From the NCBI RefSeq assembly GCF_015223055.1, contig NZ_JADFBX010000004.1, positions 62,001 through 126,000 of the forward strand: a stretch of DNA of 64,000 nt. Reading direction: 5' to 3'. This document shows positions 8,844 through 17,993 of the stretch, piece by piece (position 1 is the stretch's first letter; each line of letters starts with the position of its first letter). The DNA comes from Pedobacter sp. MC2016-24 (GTDB taxonomy: Bacteria > Bacteroidota > Bacteroidia > Sphingobacteriales > Sphingobacteriaceae). Under the pieces are notes generated by a model that saw only the letters and a list, made by a program, of their open reading frames with translations, was not told the origin of the DNA and did not search any database. A program made the position numbers and the translations under genes.

Positions 8844-11800
8844 ATGCGACTAAACATAAATTTTCAACTATTAACCAAAGCAAAACAAATGTATATATTT
8901 TACTATACAATTGGGCATGGCATGACCAGCTATGTCCTGGATATCATAACTGAAACCAAATTGCGTCAAATATGTCGCAGTTCAAAGTTTAAAAGGTGGC
9001 TTATGCGGATTAACTTTACTTGTATCTTATTGCTCATTGCTTTTATGCAGGTAGCATTTGCTGTTAGGGCGCAAAAGATCAGTATTTCTAAAAAAAATGC
9101 GACGCTTACCGAGCTTTTTAGAGACTTACGTAAGCAAACCGGATACGATTTTGTTCTCCCTAAAGACCTGCTTAAGCAAGCAAAACCAGTTACAGTACAA
9201 GTTAAAAATGCTGATCTGGAACAGGTACTAAGGATTTGTTTCGATGCACAACCTTTCACATATGAGGTAAATAATAAAATAATCATCGTTAGCGAGAAAG
9301 AAAAGTCAATCATTGATAAGCTTGCTGCCCGACTTCAGACAATTGATGTTAAAGGTAATGTCACTGGAGAAAATGGGATACCGTTGCCTGGGGCAACGGT
9401 GACAGTAAAAGGCTCGAACAGAAGTTTTGGTACCGATGCAAGTGGGTATTTCGAGATTAAGAATATTGATGAAAATGCCATTCTGCAGATTTCCTTTATT
9501 GGATATGCCACTAAGGAGGTACAATTATCTGCTGAAACAACAAGACTTATCATCAAACTTATCTTGGCAGAAAACAAACTTGATGAGGTCGTGCTTGTAG
9601 GTTATGGAACCAGTACCAAAAGACTAAAGACAGGTACTGTTAACTCTGTTAGTGCTAAAGACATCACGAGTCAGCCATTAGCCAATCCACTGGTAGCTCT
9701 TGCTGGCAGAATTTCCGGAATGGTAGTTTCACAGGACAATGGATTACCAGGCAGTTCTGTCAGTGTACAGATCAGAGGTAACAATTCCTTGCAATCAGGA
9801 AGGTCGCCTCTTTATGTTATTGATGGTGTGCCATTCTCCAATGAAAATCTGAATGCCTATGGAGTGGCTGCTGCAAATGGTGGGATCAGTCCATTTAGCG
9901 CGATCAATCCAGCTGACATTGAAAGGGTAGATGTGTTAAAAGATGCCGATGCAACTGCCATCTACGGAGCAAGGGGAGCAAATGGCGTAGTTCTAATAAC
10001 CACAAAAAGGGGCCAGACAGGCATGGGTAAGCTCAGTGCTAATTTTTATAAAGGAGTAGGTAAGGTTGGGCACTTTATCCCAATGCTTAACACGCAGCAG
10101 TACCTGGAGCTTAGACGTGAAGCCTTTGCAAATGACGGCATTACTCCGGATGAGTTTAATGCACCCGATTTGACTACTTATGATCAAAGGGCCTACACCA
10201 ACTGGCAAAAAGAACTGATAGGGGGCACAGCCAATTTGACGGATGCACAAACTAGTTTTTCAGGAGGAACGGATAATTTAAGGTTTTTAGTCAACGCTAA
10301 TTACAGGAAAGAAGGTACTGTTTACAAACAGGATATGGGGAATGAGCGAATCGGAACACGAATGAATTTAGACTACGGTGCTCAGAACAGCAGATTCACA
10401 GCTCAATTCTCTGCGGCTTTTTCTTCGGATAAAACCAACTTAATTCCGGTAGATTTGACAAGTGCATATGCACTTCCCCCAAATTATCCGCTGTATAATC
10501 CAGATGGTTCTCTATACTGGGATTTTTTTCTGAATAACCCTTTAGCATATACTAAACAAAAATATAACGGTATAACTCAGACAATTTTGGGGAATGCCAC
10601 GTTTAAGTACATCGCTGCAAATCATTTGAATTTGAAGTTAAACCTTGGCTTTAACCAGTCTACGCTGGATCAAAAGTCTGCTTATCCTCAATCTTCCAAC
10701 AATCCCAACTTTGGTATGCCAAGTATTGCATTTTTCGCCAATAGCAGGTCGAGGAATTACATTGCAGAACCGACTGCAGACTATACTATAAAAGCTGATC
10801 AGTGGAAATTAAATTTTTTAGCGGGTGGTTCATTGCAGAGTTCATATAACACTGCCGCTACAATAATTGGTAGCAACTACAGTAATGAACAATTAATGAG
10901 CTCTATTTCGGCTGCTGGGCTCTTGACACCCAGTTATCAGAATGACGACCTTTATCATTTTAACTCGCTTTTCGGAAGAATCAATTTTAACTTCAGCGAC
11001 AGGTATATTGTCAATCTAAACTGGAGAAGAGATGGTTCTTCAAAATTCGGATTAAATAACCGTTTCGGGAAATTTGCCTCTGTTGGTGGTGCATGGTTGT
11101 TTACCGAGGAGTCTTTTGCTAAAAATGCGATTCCATTCCTGGATTTTGGTAAATTAAGAGCAAGTTATGGTACAACTGGTAATGACCAGATTCAAAATTA
11201 TCTTTATTTACCTATTTATCGCACAGGCTCAATTTACGATCAGCAATCCGCTCTTTCTGTAAGTAGGGTATACAATCCTAATATAAAATGGGAATCAACT
11301 AGGAAGCTGGAAATCGCTATCGATTTAGGTCTTTTTAAAGATAGCAAACTTTTAATTACCGCTAATTATTACCGAAACAGATCCAGTAATCACATTATGA
11401 ATAATCCTATTGCTTCTCAGACTGGATTTGGATTTTATATGGAAAATGTTAATGCAGTTATACAGAATACAGGATTGGAGTTTGATCTTACCTCAAAAAA
11501 TGTGTCCGGAGCGCATTTCGCTTGGAATACAAGCTTTAACATTACATTTGCAAAAAATAAATTACTCTCTTTCCCGGGATTAGAAAATAGTCTTTATAAA
11601 AATCTTTATATGATTGGACAACCTGCAAATCTGCAGCGTTACTTTCAGACTAAGGGTATAGATGCTGCAACTGGACTTGTTAATTACCAGATTACAGATG
11701 GCGCAAGTATGCCGGATTACTTACCAGCACCAGTAGGTCATCCTTTTTTTGGAGGAATTAGTAATAATTTCAACTACAGGGGATGGTCACTTGACTTTCT

Positions 11801-12242
11801 AGTACAATTCACCAAGCGGTATGGCTTAGTGAATAATATCAGCCAAAGTAATTACTCTTCCGTGCTTGGGGGGATAGCTAATCAAAATACCAGTACACTA
11901 AATAGATGGCGTAAAGCGGGTGATGAAAATACCCTATTTCCTGGTGCATCAGCAAATCCTGGATCTTTATTATATGCCAACTACAATTACTTTGACAGAT
12001 CAACTAATTTGTTTGGTGATAACTCATTTATCAGATTTAAGTCTGTGAATGTTGGGTATAGTTTTCATAGTCGGTGGATTAAGAGGTTGAAATTGTCTGC
12101 TTTGAATATTTATCTGCAAGGCCAAAACTTGCTTACCCTTACAAAAAACAAATATGTTTTCGATCCCGAATCCAGTGGTAATGGAGTAGGTACAATGCCT
12201 GCTTTAAGGACTTTTGTATTGGGAATGAACTGTTCATTCTAG
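8844..12242 (+). CDS. SusC/RagA-family TonB-dependent outer-membrane transporter with STN domain
   Basis: The protein begins with a long N-terminal region and a hydrophobic export segment at about 55-75 (NFTCILLLIAFMQVAFAV). An STN signalling domain follows (about 78-150), then a CarboxypepD_reg-like domain (168-240, with PLPGATVTVKG). Next come a TonB-box-like DEVVLVGYGTS, the plug (SLQSGRSPLYVIDGVPF, KDADATAIYGARGANGV) and a beta-barrel to the C-terminus. At 1132 residues it is full length. The STN domain ties it to the FecI/FecR pair upstream. The start is uncertain, because in-frame ATGs at 8889 and near the hydrophobic segment are alternatives. Substrate is unknown; with SusD it imports an oligomer such as a glycan or peptide. 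Confidence 0.93.
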   Translation: MRLNINFQLLTKAKQMYIFYYTIGHGMTSYVLDIITETKLRQICRSSKFKRWLMRINFTCILLLIAFMQVAFAVRAQKISISKKNATLTELFRDLRKQTGYDFVLPKDLLKQAKPVTVQVKNADLEQVLRICFDAQPFTYEVNNKIIIVSEKEKSIIDKLAARLQTIDVKGNVTGENGIPLPGATVTVKGSNRSFGTDASGYFEIKNIDENAILQISFIGYATKEVQLSAETTRLIIKLILAENKLDEVVLVGYGTSTKRLKTGTVNSVSAKDITSQPLANPLVALAGRISGMVVSQDNGLPGSSVSVQIRGNNSLQSGRSPLYVIDGVPFSNENLNAYGVAAANGGISPFSAINPADIERVDVLKDADATAIYGARGANGVVLITTKRGQTGMGKLSANFYKGVGKVGHFIPMLNTQQYLELRREAFANDGITPDEFNAPDLTTYDQRAYTNWQKELIGGTANLTDAQTSFSGGTDNLRFLVNANYRKEGTVYKQDMGNERIGTRMNLDYGAQNSRFTAQFSAAFSSDKTNLIPVDLTSAYALPPNYPLYNPDGSLYWDFFLNNPLAYTKQKYNGITQTILGNATFKYIAANHLNLKLNLGFNQSTLDQKSAYPQSSNNPNFGMPSIAFFANSRSRNYIAEPTADYTIKADQWKLNFLAGGSLQSSYNTAATIIGSNYSNEQLMSSISAAGLLTPSYQNDDLYHFNSLFGRINFNFSDRYIVNLNWRRDGSSKFGLNNRFGKFASVGGAWLFTEESFAKNAIPFLDFGKLRASYGTTGNDQIQNYLYLPIYRTGSIYDQQSALSVSRVYNPNIKWESTRKLEIAIDLGLFKDSKLLITANYYRNRSSNHIMNNPIASQTGFGFYMENVNAVIQNTGLEFDLTSKNVSGAHFAWNTSFNITFAKNKLLSFPGLENSLYKNLYMIGQPANLQRYFQTKGIDAATGLVNYQITDGASMPDYLPAPVGHPFFGGISNNFNYRGWSLDFLVQFTKRYGLVNNISQSNYSSVLGGIANQNTSTLNRWRKAGDENTLFPGASANPGSLLYANYNYFDRSTNLFGDNSFIRFKSVNVGYSFHSRWIKRLKLSALNIYLQGQNLLTLTKNKYVFDPESSGNGVGTMPALRTFVLGMNCSF

Positions 12243-12309
12243 TTAAATGAATCGTTCTAAATATATGTTGTTTAGTTAAAAAGTGGCTTAAACTTTTAAA
12301 TATAAAAAA

Positions 12310-13734
12310 ATGAAAAATATCATTATATATAGGATCCTTGGCCTTTTCATATTCCTATGCACCCTATTAAGTGTTTCATCTTGCAAAAAATTTGTTGAAG
12401 TTGGTGCTCCGATAACGGAAATCGACGCAGCTAAAGCTTTTGCAAGTGATGCTTCTGCTAATAGTGCAATTCTAGGGATCTATACAAAATCCGTTTCGGG
12501 TGCAAATGGAATTGTCAAGTTTTATACAGTTTGTATGGGAAATAGTTCTGATGAACTACAATCTACTACTGGAGCCTATACCCCATTTATGAATAATTCT
12601 ATTCCCGTGAACAGCAACACTACCAGTCAGTATCTCTGGGCAGGAAGTTATGCTGTTATCGCACAGTGCAATTTTGCGATTGAAGGATTAAATGGATCTC
12701 AATCGTTAACTCCGGCTGTTAAGAGCAATCTTATGGGAGAAGTTAAATTCTGGCGAGCTTTTATTTATTTTTACTTGGTCAATATGTTTGGCGATGTGCC
12801 AATGCCACTTGGAACTAATTCAGTTGAAAATGGAAAGCTTCCTAGAGTTCCTTCAACAGAAGTTTGGTCACAAATTGTAAAGGACCTGAAAGATGCGCAA
12901 ACACTACTCAATGCTAACTATCCTGCTACAGGAATCCGGTCGAGGATTAATAAATCTGTTGCTGATGCTTTTCTATCAAGGGTATACCTATACCAGAAAG
13001 ACTGGTTAAATGCGGAATCAGAAGCTACAAAAGTCATTCAAAACAGTGAGAATGCTTACTCAATAGTTGATAAATCGGCTATTGCTGACGTATTTAAAAA
13101 TACAAGTAAAGAAATCATCTGGCAAATCTCAAATGCTGATGGAATTTCAACTTTTGGACCCCTCTATAATTATCTTCCCGGTGTTGCATCCGCGATATCC
13201 ATTCCGGAAACTTACTATCTTTCTTTCGAGACAAATGATTTTAGATTGGTTAATTGGGTTAAAGTAAAAAATACAAATGGGAGTAAATCATATGAAGTTT
13301 ATAAATATAAAGGTCGAAGCGGTACTGGTGGGAATGAGTATGATGTCGTGATGCGATTGGCAGAACAGTATCTGATCAGGGCAGAGGCAAGGGCACGCCT
13401 GCAAAAACTTACAGGAGATAACAGCGCGGCATCAGATCTGGATAAGATAAGGTTGAGAGCCAATTTAAATGGAACAACTGCAACAACAATGCCTCAGATG
13501 CTATTTGCAATTGAACAAGAGCGAAAGCATGAACTTTTCGGTGAATTCGGACATCGCTGGTTAGACTTAAAGCGTACGCCTAGTCTTGTTAGTCCAGCTA
13601 ACAAATCTCGTGCAGATGATATTCTCGGGCCAATAAAACTTGGGTGGATATCCGATGCACAGCTATATCCGATTCCCGCAAGTCAAATTCTAGCCAATCC
13701 AAGTCTCATTCAGAATCCAGGATATATGCCTTGA
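12310..13734 (+). CDS. SusD/RagB-family nutrient-binding lipoprotein
   Basis: The signal peptide ends in a lipobox-like LLSVSSCKKF, so the mature protein is lipid-anchored at the cell surface. The body shows SusD helices, including GEVKFWRAFIYFYLVNMFGD and the C-terminal EQERKHELFGEFGHRWLDLKR segment that is a hallmark of the family. Length (474 residues) is normal. It lies 67 bp after susC and forms the lid of the SusC channel. No glycoside hydrolase is adjacent, so it is not an obvious polysaccharide locus; the next gene is a thioredoxin-like protein. Confidence 0.93.
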   Translation: MKNIIIYRILGLFIFLCTLLSVSSCKKFVEVGAPITEIDAAKAFASDASANSAILGIYTKSVSGANGIVKFYTVCMGNSSDELQSTTGAYTPFMNNSIPVNSNTTSQYLWAGSYAVIAQCNFAIEGLNGSQSLTPAVKSNLMGEVKFWRAFIYFYLVNMFGDVPMPLGTNSVENGKLPRVPSTEVWSQIVKDLKDAQTLLNANYPATGIRSRINKSVADAFLSRVYLYQKDWLNAESEATKVIQNSENAYSIVDKSAIADVFKNTSKEIIWQISNADGISTFGPLYNYLPGVASAISIPETYYLSFETNDFRLVNWVKVKNTNGSKSYEVYKYKGRSGTGGNEYDVVMRLAEQYLIRAEARARLQKLTGDNSAASDLDKIRLRANLNGTTATTMPQMLFAIEQERKHELFGEFGHRWLDLKRTPSLVSPANKSRADDILGPIKLGWISDAQLYPIPASQILANPSLIQNPGYMP

Positions 13735-13841
13735 TCTCATGAATGTTAAATAAATTTAAACTCAACATAAAGGTGTTCACATACAGTCAAATTATTTCTT
13801 AATAAAGACTGCATGTGATCTTATTTAATAAAACATATAAA

Positions 13842-15083
13842 ATGAAATTTTTAAAATTCTTGATCTGGATGATGTTTCCCTGCTTTTTGCATGCGCAAAA
13901 TCAGGGTATTAACTTCACCACTAACTCAGATTGGATTGCTGTTTTAGCGCAAGCGAAGAAAGAGAATAAGTATATATTTGTAGACTGCAATACCACGTGG
14001 TGCTTGCCATGCCAGAAAATGGCGAAAGAAGTTTTCACACTAAAAGAGGTTGGTGATTTTATGAATGAGAAATTCATCAATGTATATCTCCAGATTGATT
14101 CTTCAAAGAACGATAGTGGAAACCAAAAGTCCTGGTATAGGGATGCTGCTAACCTTAAGCGCATACATTCAGTAATGAATTATCCCACATTTCTTTACTT
14201 TGATCAGGATGGAAAACTTGTCCATCGAAATGTTGGGTTTTTAGATCCTCAGGCGTTTCTTCAGCAAGTCAGGTTTGCATTTGACCAGAACAATCAATAT
14301 GTCTCGCTGATGGATAGAGTCAATTCCGGTAATCCGTCACCTGAAATCTTATTGAGTGCCGCGATGGCCGCTCAAAACGCTTATGAACTTAAGCGTGCTG
14401 CAAACCTTGTAACACGGTACTTTAATTCAGCGAGTGATAAGCAGTTAATGGATAAAAATTCTATTCAATTCGTTAAATTTTATATTGAGTCAAACCAGAC
14501 CACTGCTGATCCTGGATTTAAGTTTTACCAGAGGAATGCCAGTAAGATCGACAGTATAGTCGGCTATCCTGTAGCATCAGATCTGATTAAGAAAATGATT
14601 TCACAGGAGATATCAGCAACTGTAAAAGAATCAATTACAATTAATTGGAATACAATCTACAAAATGATGAACGCCAAATATCCTATGTTTGCGGATGAAT
14701 TGGTATTAAAAGAAAAGATAGGATATTTTTCGAATAAGAAAGAATGGGGGAATTTTATCAAGCATGTAGAATTGTTAAAATATGCACATGGAAATGCATT
14801 GAAATCAGATGAGTTTAATAATTACATTTTTACTTTAGCTAATGGTACAAATCTTAAACAACATTTACAAACAGCTTTAAAATGGAACAGTTCGGAAGTT
14901 TTAAATAAAGAAGATGTTTTTAAATCAATTATTCAAGCTACAATCCTTTACAAAATTGGCAAAAAAAATGAGGCTATCTCTTGGCAAAAGAAGGCAATTA
15001 AAATAGCCGAGTCGCCAAACAAGCCAGCCCTGGTTGAAGTATTGAAAATTATGCAGGAAAATAAAAAGATTCCTGTATACTAA
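13842..15083 (+). CDS. Secreted thioredoxin-fold protein with a WCLPC motif
   Basis: I start at the ATG at 13842, because it gives a proper signal peptide (MKFLKFLIWM through FLHAQ). The upstream in-frame ATG at 13815 adds nine residues before it. The mature N-terminal part is a thioredoxin fold with active site WCLPC (residues 53-57) and the later cis-Pro region MNYPTFLYFDQDG. The remaining 270 residues are helical and unassigned. The 413-residue protein would act in the periplasm as a thiol oxidoreductase. It follows susD and is probably co-transcribed; a decayed TlpA-like gene follows it. Such genes often accompany SusCD loci in Sphingobacteriaceae. Confidence 0.85.
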   Translation: MKFLKFLIWMMFPCFLHAQNQGINFTTNSDWIAVLAQAKKENKYIFVDCNTTWCLPCQKMAKEVFTLKEVGDFMNEKFINVYLQIDSSKNDSGNQKSWYRDAANLKRIHSVMNYPTFLYFDQDGKLVHRNVGFLDPQAFLQQVRFAFDQNNQYVSLMDRVNSGNPSPEILLSAAMAAQNAYELKRAANLVTRYFNSASDKQLMDKNSIQFVKFYIESNQTTADPGFKFYQRNASKIDSIVGYPVASDLIKKMISQEISATVKESITINWNTIYKMMNAKYPMFADELVLKEKIGYFSNKKEWGNFIKHVELLKYAHGNALKSDEFNNYIFTLANGTNLKQHLQTALKWNSSEVLNKEDVFKSIIQATILYKIGKKNEAISWQKKAIKIAESPNKPALVEVLKIMQENKKIPVY

Positions 15084-15174
15084 TTTCAAGAATATTTAAA
15101 GTAAATAAATGAAAGCTTAAAATAAATATGCTGACTATTCTTTTGTAAGGTATATCATGAGTGACAAGCGCTAA

Positions 15175-15755
15175 AAATTTGCCTGGTAAAAGTAAGTTTG
15201 CAATCTGTAGTTCTGCTGAAAATTATATCAAGGTAGATTAGCTGCAAGGTGAACCGGTTACTACCTTTGATAAGGAAAAAACTTACATTATTCAGTACTG
15301 GGCGACATTTTGTGGCCCCATGGAAGGGTGCGATTCCTCACATCAATGAGCAGCAGGAAAAAATATGGTCATAAGGTAGTCAATATTGGTCAGGATATCT
15401 GGGAAACCGATATTGACGGAGTAAAAGATTTTTTTGGGATAAAGGTGAGGGCATGTCCTATGGTATCGCATTGCTGCAAGTCCTAGTCGCCTTGTCTATG
15501 AAGCTTGTCTCATGGTTGTTGAAAATTTACTAATGCCTTATGCAATTGAATTTAATTTAATTATCAAATTGGTTCATTATAAATGGGGTTTTGGTGGTAA
15601 GAAGCCTGCTTCAGAACTAGTAGCAACGAATCTAAAATCTGTTAAAAGAAAGCGGTACTAAAAAACTGGACAATATCTTAAAGTGAATCGCTGATTATCT
15701 AAAAAACAATTCTCCCATCAGGTGGAAAATTCAAGGCTTGGGAAATGGAATTAAA
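15175..15755 (+). pseudogene. Decayed TlpA/AhpC-TSA-like thioredoxin gene
   Basis: No open frame survives, but pieces in shifting frames spell a TlpA-like protein. They include LQGEPVTTFDKEKTYIIQYWATFCGP (redox-motif region), KKYGHKVVNIGQDIWETDID, FFGIK and SPSRLVYEACLMVVENL. At least two stops and several frameshifts are needed to join them. The second active-site cysteine and its surroundings are damaged. It follows the intact secreted thioredoxin-like gene and was probably its operon partner. Confidence 0.6.
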
Positions 15756-16340
15756 CGTAAGTATTTCAATAAGTAAATATTTTTTTAAAATTCTTATGCT
15801 TGTCATAATATATTTTAAGCTAAAATGTAATATTACTCTTTTTATTAAGTTTTGGGGTAATTGCATATTAAGTTAATTATTTTGTTTTGGACAGAAGGAG
15901 CTGAATGGGCAAAATTTATTTCTTTTAATGCTGTAGCCTTGAAATTAATAGAAATTACTAGCTGTTTGGCTCGACATAAATCAAAATGTATCCTAATTCA
16001 TGAGCTCCTCCTTAAGAGTATCTGCAAGTTTATGTGCGCCAGGTCATGCCCGTCTCTTACGGAGATCCTAGCATCAATTATTGCATGAAGATCGACGTGA
16101 TATTCATGCCCGCTTTTCGGGGCCTGTTCAAAGTATTAATTGGCTGAAGGCTATAGAGCTTTTTCCTAATGTTGCTCAAACCTGTGATAAACCGGATCTA
16201 CGATGTCAGGCAAAAAATCATGACGTGTTTACCCGGGTATAACTGTTGATATTTCTTGATCTGCCTGAAATCATTTTTATTCTGGGATGTTACTTAGCGA
16301 GCGGTCATATTTTCTGAAATTTTACAATTGGGTTTTCCAG
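15756..16340. other. Non-coding or decayed stretch before the ICE SSB leader
   Basis: I find no gene that I can support. A 53-codon plus-strand open frame without a start (about 16087-16241, containing ARFSGPVQSINWLKAIEL) may be a relic. The left boundary of the ICE might lie in or left of this stretch, but no attachment-site-like repeat of the ssrA end was seen. Confidence 0.3.
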
Positions 16341-16344
16341 ATTT

Positions 16345-16500
16345 AAATGTCTTTGTGACCTTTTTTCTCTTGGGCTTGTGTAACGACAAAGATAGTACTG
16401 GTGCTCTTGCCGCAAGGCCGGGCCCTTCGGGTTTGACCAAATAATCTTCCTCTCTTGGAGAGCGTATTTTTTGGTGCAAAGTCTTGCCTTCCGATCACTG
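16345..16500 (+). repeat. Leader family 2, copy 1 (upstream of ssb)
   Basis: The core GCAAGGCCGGGCCCTTCGGG followed by TTTGACCAAATAATC (about 16412-16446) recurs, almost unchanged, at 21122-21157. The later ATTTTTTGGTGCAAAGTCTTGCC also has a counterpart there. Both copies lie on the same strand, 60-170 bp upstream of the first gene of an operon (ssb here, an unknown gene there). I infer a shared regulatory leader or promoter. Confidence 0.6.
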
Positions 16501-16578
16501 CGTCATCTTTTTCTGTCATTAACAAAGACCAAGAAAAAGGTTTGACAAAGAATCAATTCATCACTTAAAACTCAGATT

Positions 16579-16992
16579 ATGGAAATCACAGCAAGAGTAA
16601 CCGCAAACGCAGAAGTAAGAACAACACCTAACGGAAAAAAGGTTGTCGGCTTTAACATCGCAAAGAACGAGACTTTCAAGTCTAATGGCGAGAAGAAAAC
16701 CAGGACGCATTATTTTGAATGCGCCTACTGGAACAATGAAGGAATTGCAATTTACCTGACCAAAGGGACTTTAGTCACCCTATCGGGTATTTCAGGGGCC
16801 AGGGCCTACATCTCCAATGGCGAAGCAAAAGCTGTAGCTACTTTCAGGGTAGACAGGATCACACTGGAAGGCAAGGGAAGTCCACAACCTGAAGCTGAAC
16901 GTGAGAATAAGGCACATGCCGAATCAAGTATTTATCGGCCATCGGCCGGAGTAGATACCATTCCGGTTCCCGAAGATGACCTGCCATTTTAA
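16579..16992 (+). CDS. ssb: Single-stranded DNA-binding protein (first ICE copy)
   Basis: The OB-fold runs from MEITARVTANAEVRTT through THYFECAYWNNEGIAIYLTKG to about residue 105. An acidic tail follows, ending DDLPF, the tip that recruits replication and repair proteins in canonical SSB. At 137 residues it is a little short but complete. It heads the PRTRC gene set, and its role is probably to protect single-stranded ICE DNA during transfer and replication. A second, more divergent SSB without the acidic tip lies at 29798-30139. Confidence 0.9.
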   Translation: MEITARVTANAEVRTTPNGKKVVGFNIAKNETFKSNGEKKTRTHYFECAYWNNEGIAIYLTKGTLVTLSGISGARAYISNGEAKAVATFRVDRITLEGKGSPQPEAERENKAHAESSIYRPSAGVDTIPVPEDDLPF

Positions 16993-17055
16993 GATCAGTC
17001 ATGCGGGCAGATAATCTTCTGTCCGGTTTTTTAAGTCCTTTAATTATTGTTTAAT

Positions 17056-17577
17056 ATGAAAACAAATTTCTTCAAAATTATCAATCACCTGAAAAGTCCT
17101 GGCTCCTGGACGATACACATCTCACCACTTACCGATGGGAAGTTAATTGTTTCGGTACTGCTAAGTGATCCTGGCTCAGAAAAAGAGGGTATATCCTTGA
17201 GTCCAATGATTTTTAACGAAAGTCCTGAGATGCTTGATGAGCACCTGTTTAGCCGGCTAATGGAGCCTGTAGCCCAGATCAATGAAATTTTTGTGAATGT
17301 TTCGCTGATGCAGGAGCATATTGAAAATGCGAAAAAACTGCTGAAAGAAAAGTCCAAACCTGCGAAAGCGGACCCGCCTAAACCAGAAGAGGGTGTGGTA
17401 AATAAGCAGAAATATGAGGAAAGCATGAAAAAGATCGCTGAACTCAACGGGCTCTGTAAATACAATGATGCTTTAAGTTTATTGAACGATTTAACTGATT
17501 ATCCCGATAAGCTGTCTGAACTGGATAAACTCCGCATGGAATTAGAAGCTAAAAATAAACAACTCTACTTATTGTAA
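17056..17577 (+). CDS. PRTRC system protein E
   Basis: I use the ATG at 17056; a TTG three codons upstream is possible. The N-terminal domain (about 1-100, with GSWTIHISPLTDGKLIVSVLL) matches PRTRC protein E. The C-terminal part is charged and helical (KPAKADPPKPEEG linker, then YEESMKKIAELNGLCKY). PRTRC (ParB-related, ThiF-related cassette) genes are found on conjugative elements and megaplasmids; their biochemical function is not established. It is 64 bp after ssb and 17 bp before the protein C gene. Confidence 0.75.
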   Translation: MKTNFFKIINHLKSPGSWTIHISPLTDGKLIVSVLLSDPGSEKEGISLSPMIFNESPEMLDEHLFSRLMEPVAQINEIFVNVSLMQEHIENAKKLLKEKSKPAKADPPKPEEGVVNKQKYEESMKKIAELNGLCKYNDALSLLNDLTDYPDKLSELDKLRMELEAKNKQLYLL

Positions 17578-17594
17578 AACTAAACCTATTTATC

Positions 17595-17813
17595 ATGATC
17601 GTAACCGCAAAATTAGAAAGAGAATTTTTGTTTAAGCAGAATCAGAAGGTGATCAAACTGGCTGATCCTTCACCGGGATTTACCCCGCAGCAAGTGATGA
17701 ATTTTTATTCAGGAACGTATCCTATTCTCACTACAGCGACTTTAGAAGGTCCCAATATCAAAGAAGATAAACTTCAGTATAGTTTTAATTCCTCTTTGGG
17801 GACAAAAGGTTAA
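17595..17813 (+). CDS. PRTRC system protein C
   Basis: This 72-residue protein shows the family pattern: LADPSPGFTPQQVMNFYSGT, then YPILTTATLEGP, and an ending in SLGTKG. The size matches PRTRC protein C. It sits between the E and F genes in the usual cassette order. Its function is unknown; the compact fold is predicted to be mostly beta. Confidence 0.85.
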   Translation: MIVTAKLEREFLFKQNQKVIKLADPSPGFTPQQVMNFYSGTYPILTTATLEGPNIKEDKLQYSFNSSLGTKG

Positions 17814-17816
17814 CCT

Positions 17817-17993
17817 ATGGCAAAGCATAATTCTTACAGAAAATTAAACATCACTAAAAATAATGAACAATGGTACTTACATCAAAAAATCGGAAAGTTT
17901 CTGCTAGATCTCGACAACGTTCAGGATCTGGCGGCGATTCAAAAAAACAAGCCCAGACCTGCGCCCCTGCAGTTGCTCAATCTGATCTTCTAA
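17817..17993 (+). CDS. Small alternative-frame ORF overlapping the start of the PRTRC F gene
   Basis: An ATG three bases after the stop of the C gene opens a 58-codon frame ending at TAA 17991-17993. The peptide (MAKHNSYRKLNITKNNEQWY, later FLLDLDNVQDLAAIQKNK) looks more protein-like than the S/R/Q-rich start of the overlapping frame. It may be a true small gene or the original N-terminus of protein F, separated from it by a frameshift. Sequence alone does not decide this. Confidence 0.3.
   Translation: MAKHNSYRKLNITKNNEQWYLHQKIGKFLLDLDNVQDLAAIQKNKPRPAPLQLLNLIF

Noticed and set aside
15861..16088. 75-codon plus-strand open frame in the gap before ssb
   Set aside because: Its composition is not protein-like, and it has no operon context.
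16300..16340. A second ssrA attachment copy (attL)
   Set aside because: The GC-rich leader contains CCCTTCGGGTTTG, which only superficially resembles the T-arm GGTTCGAACC; the acceptor-stem sequence is absent.
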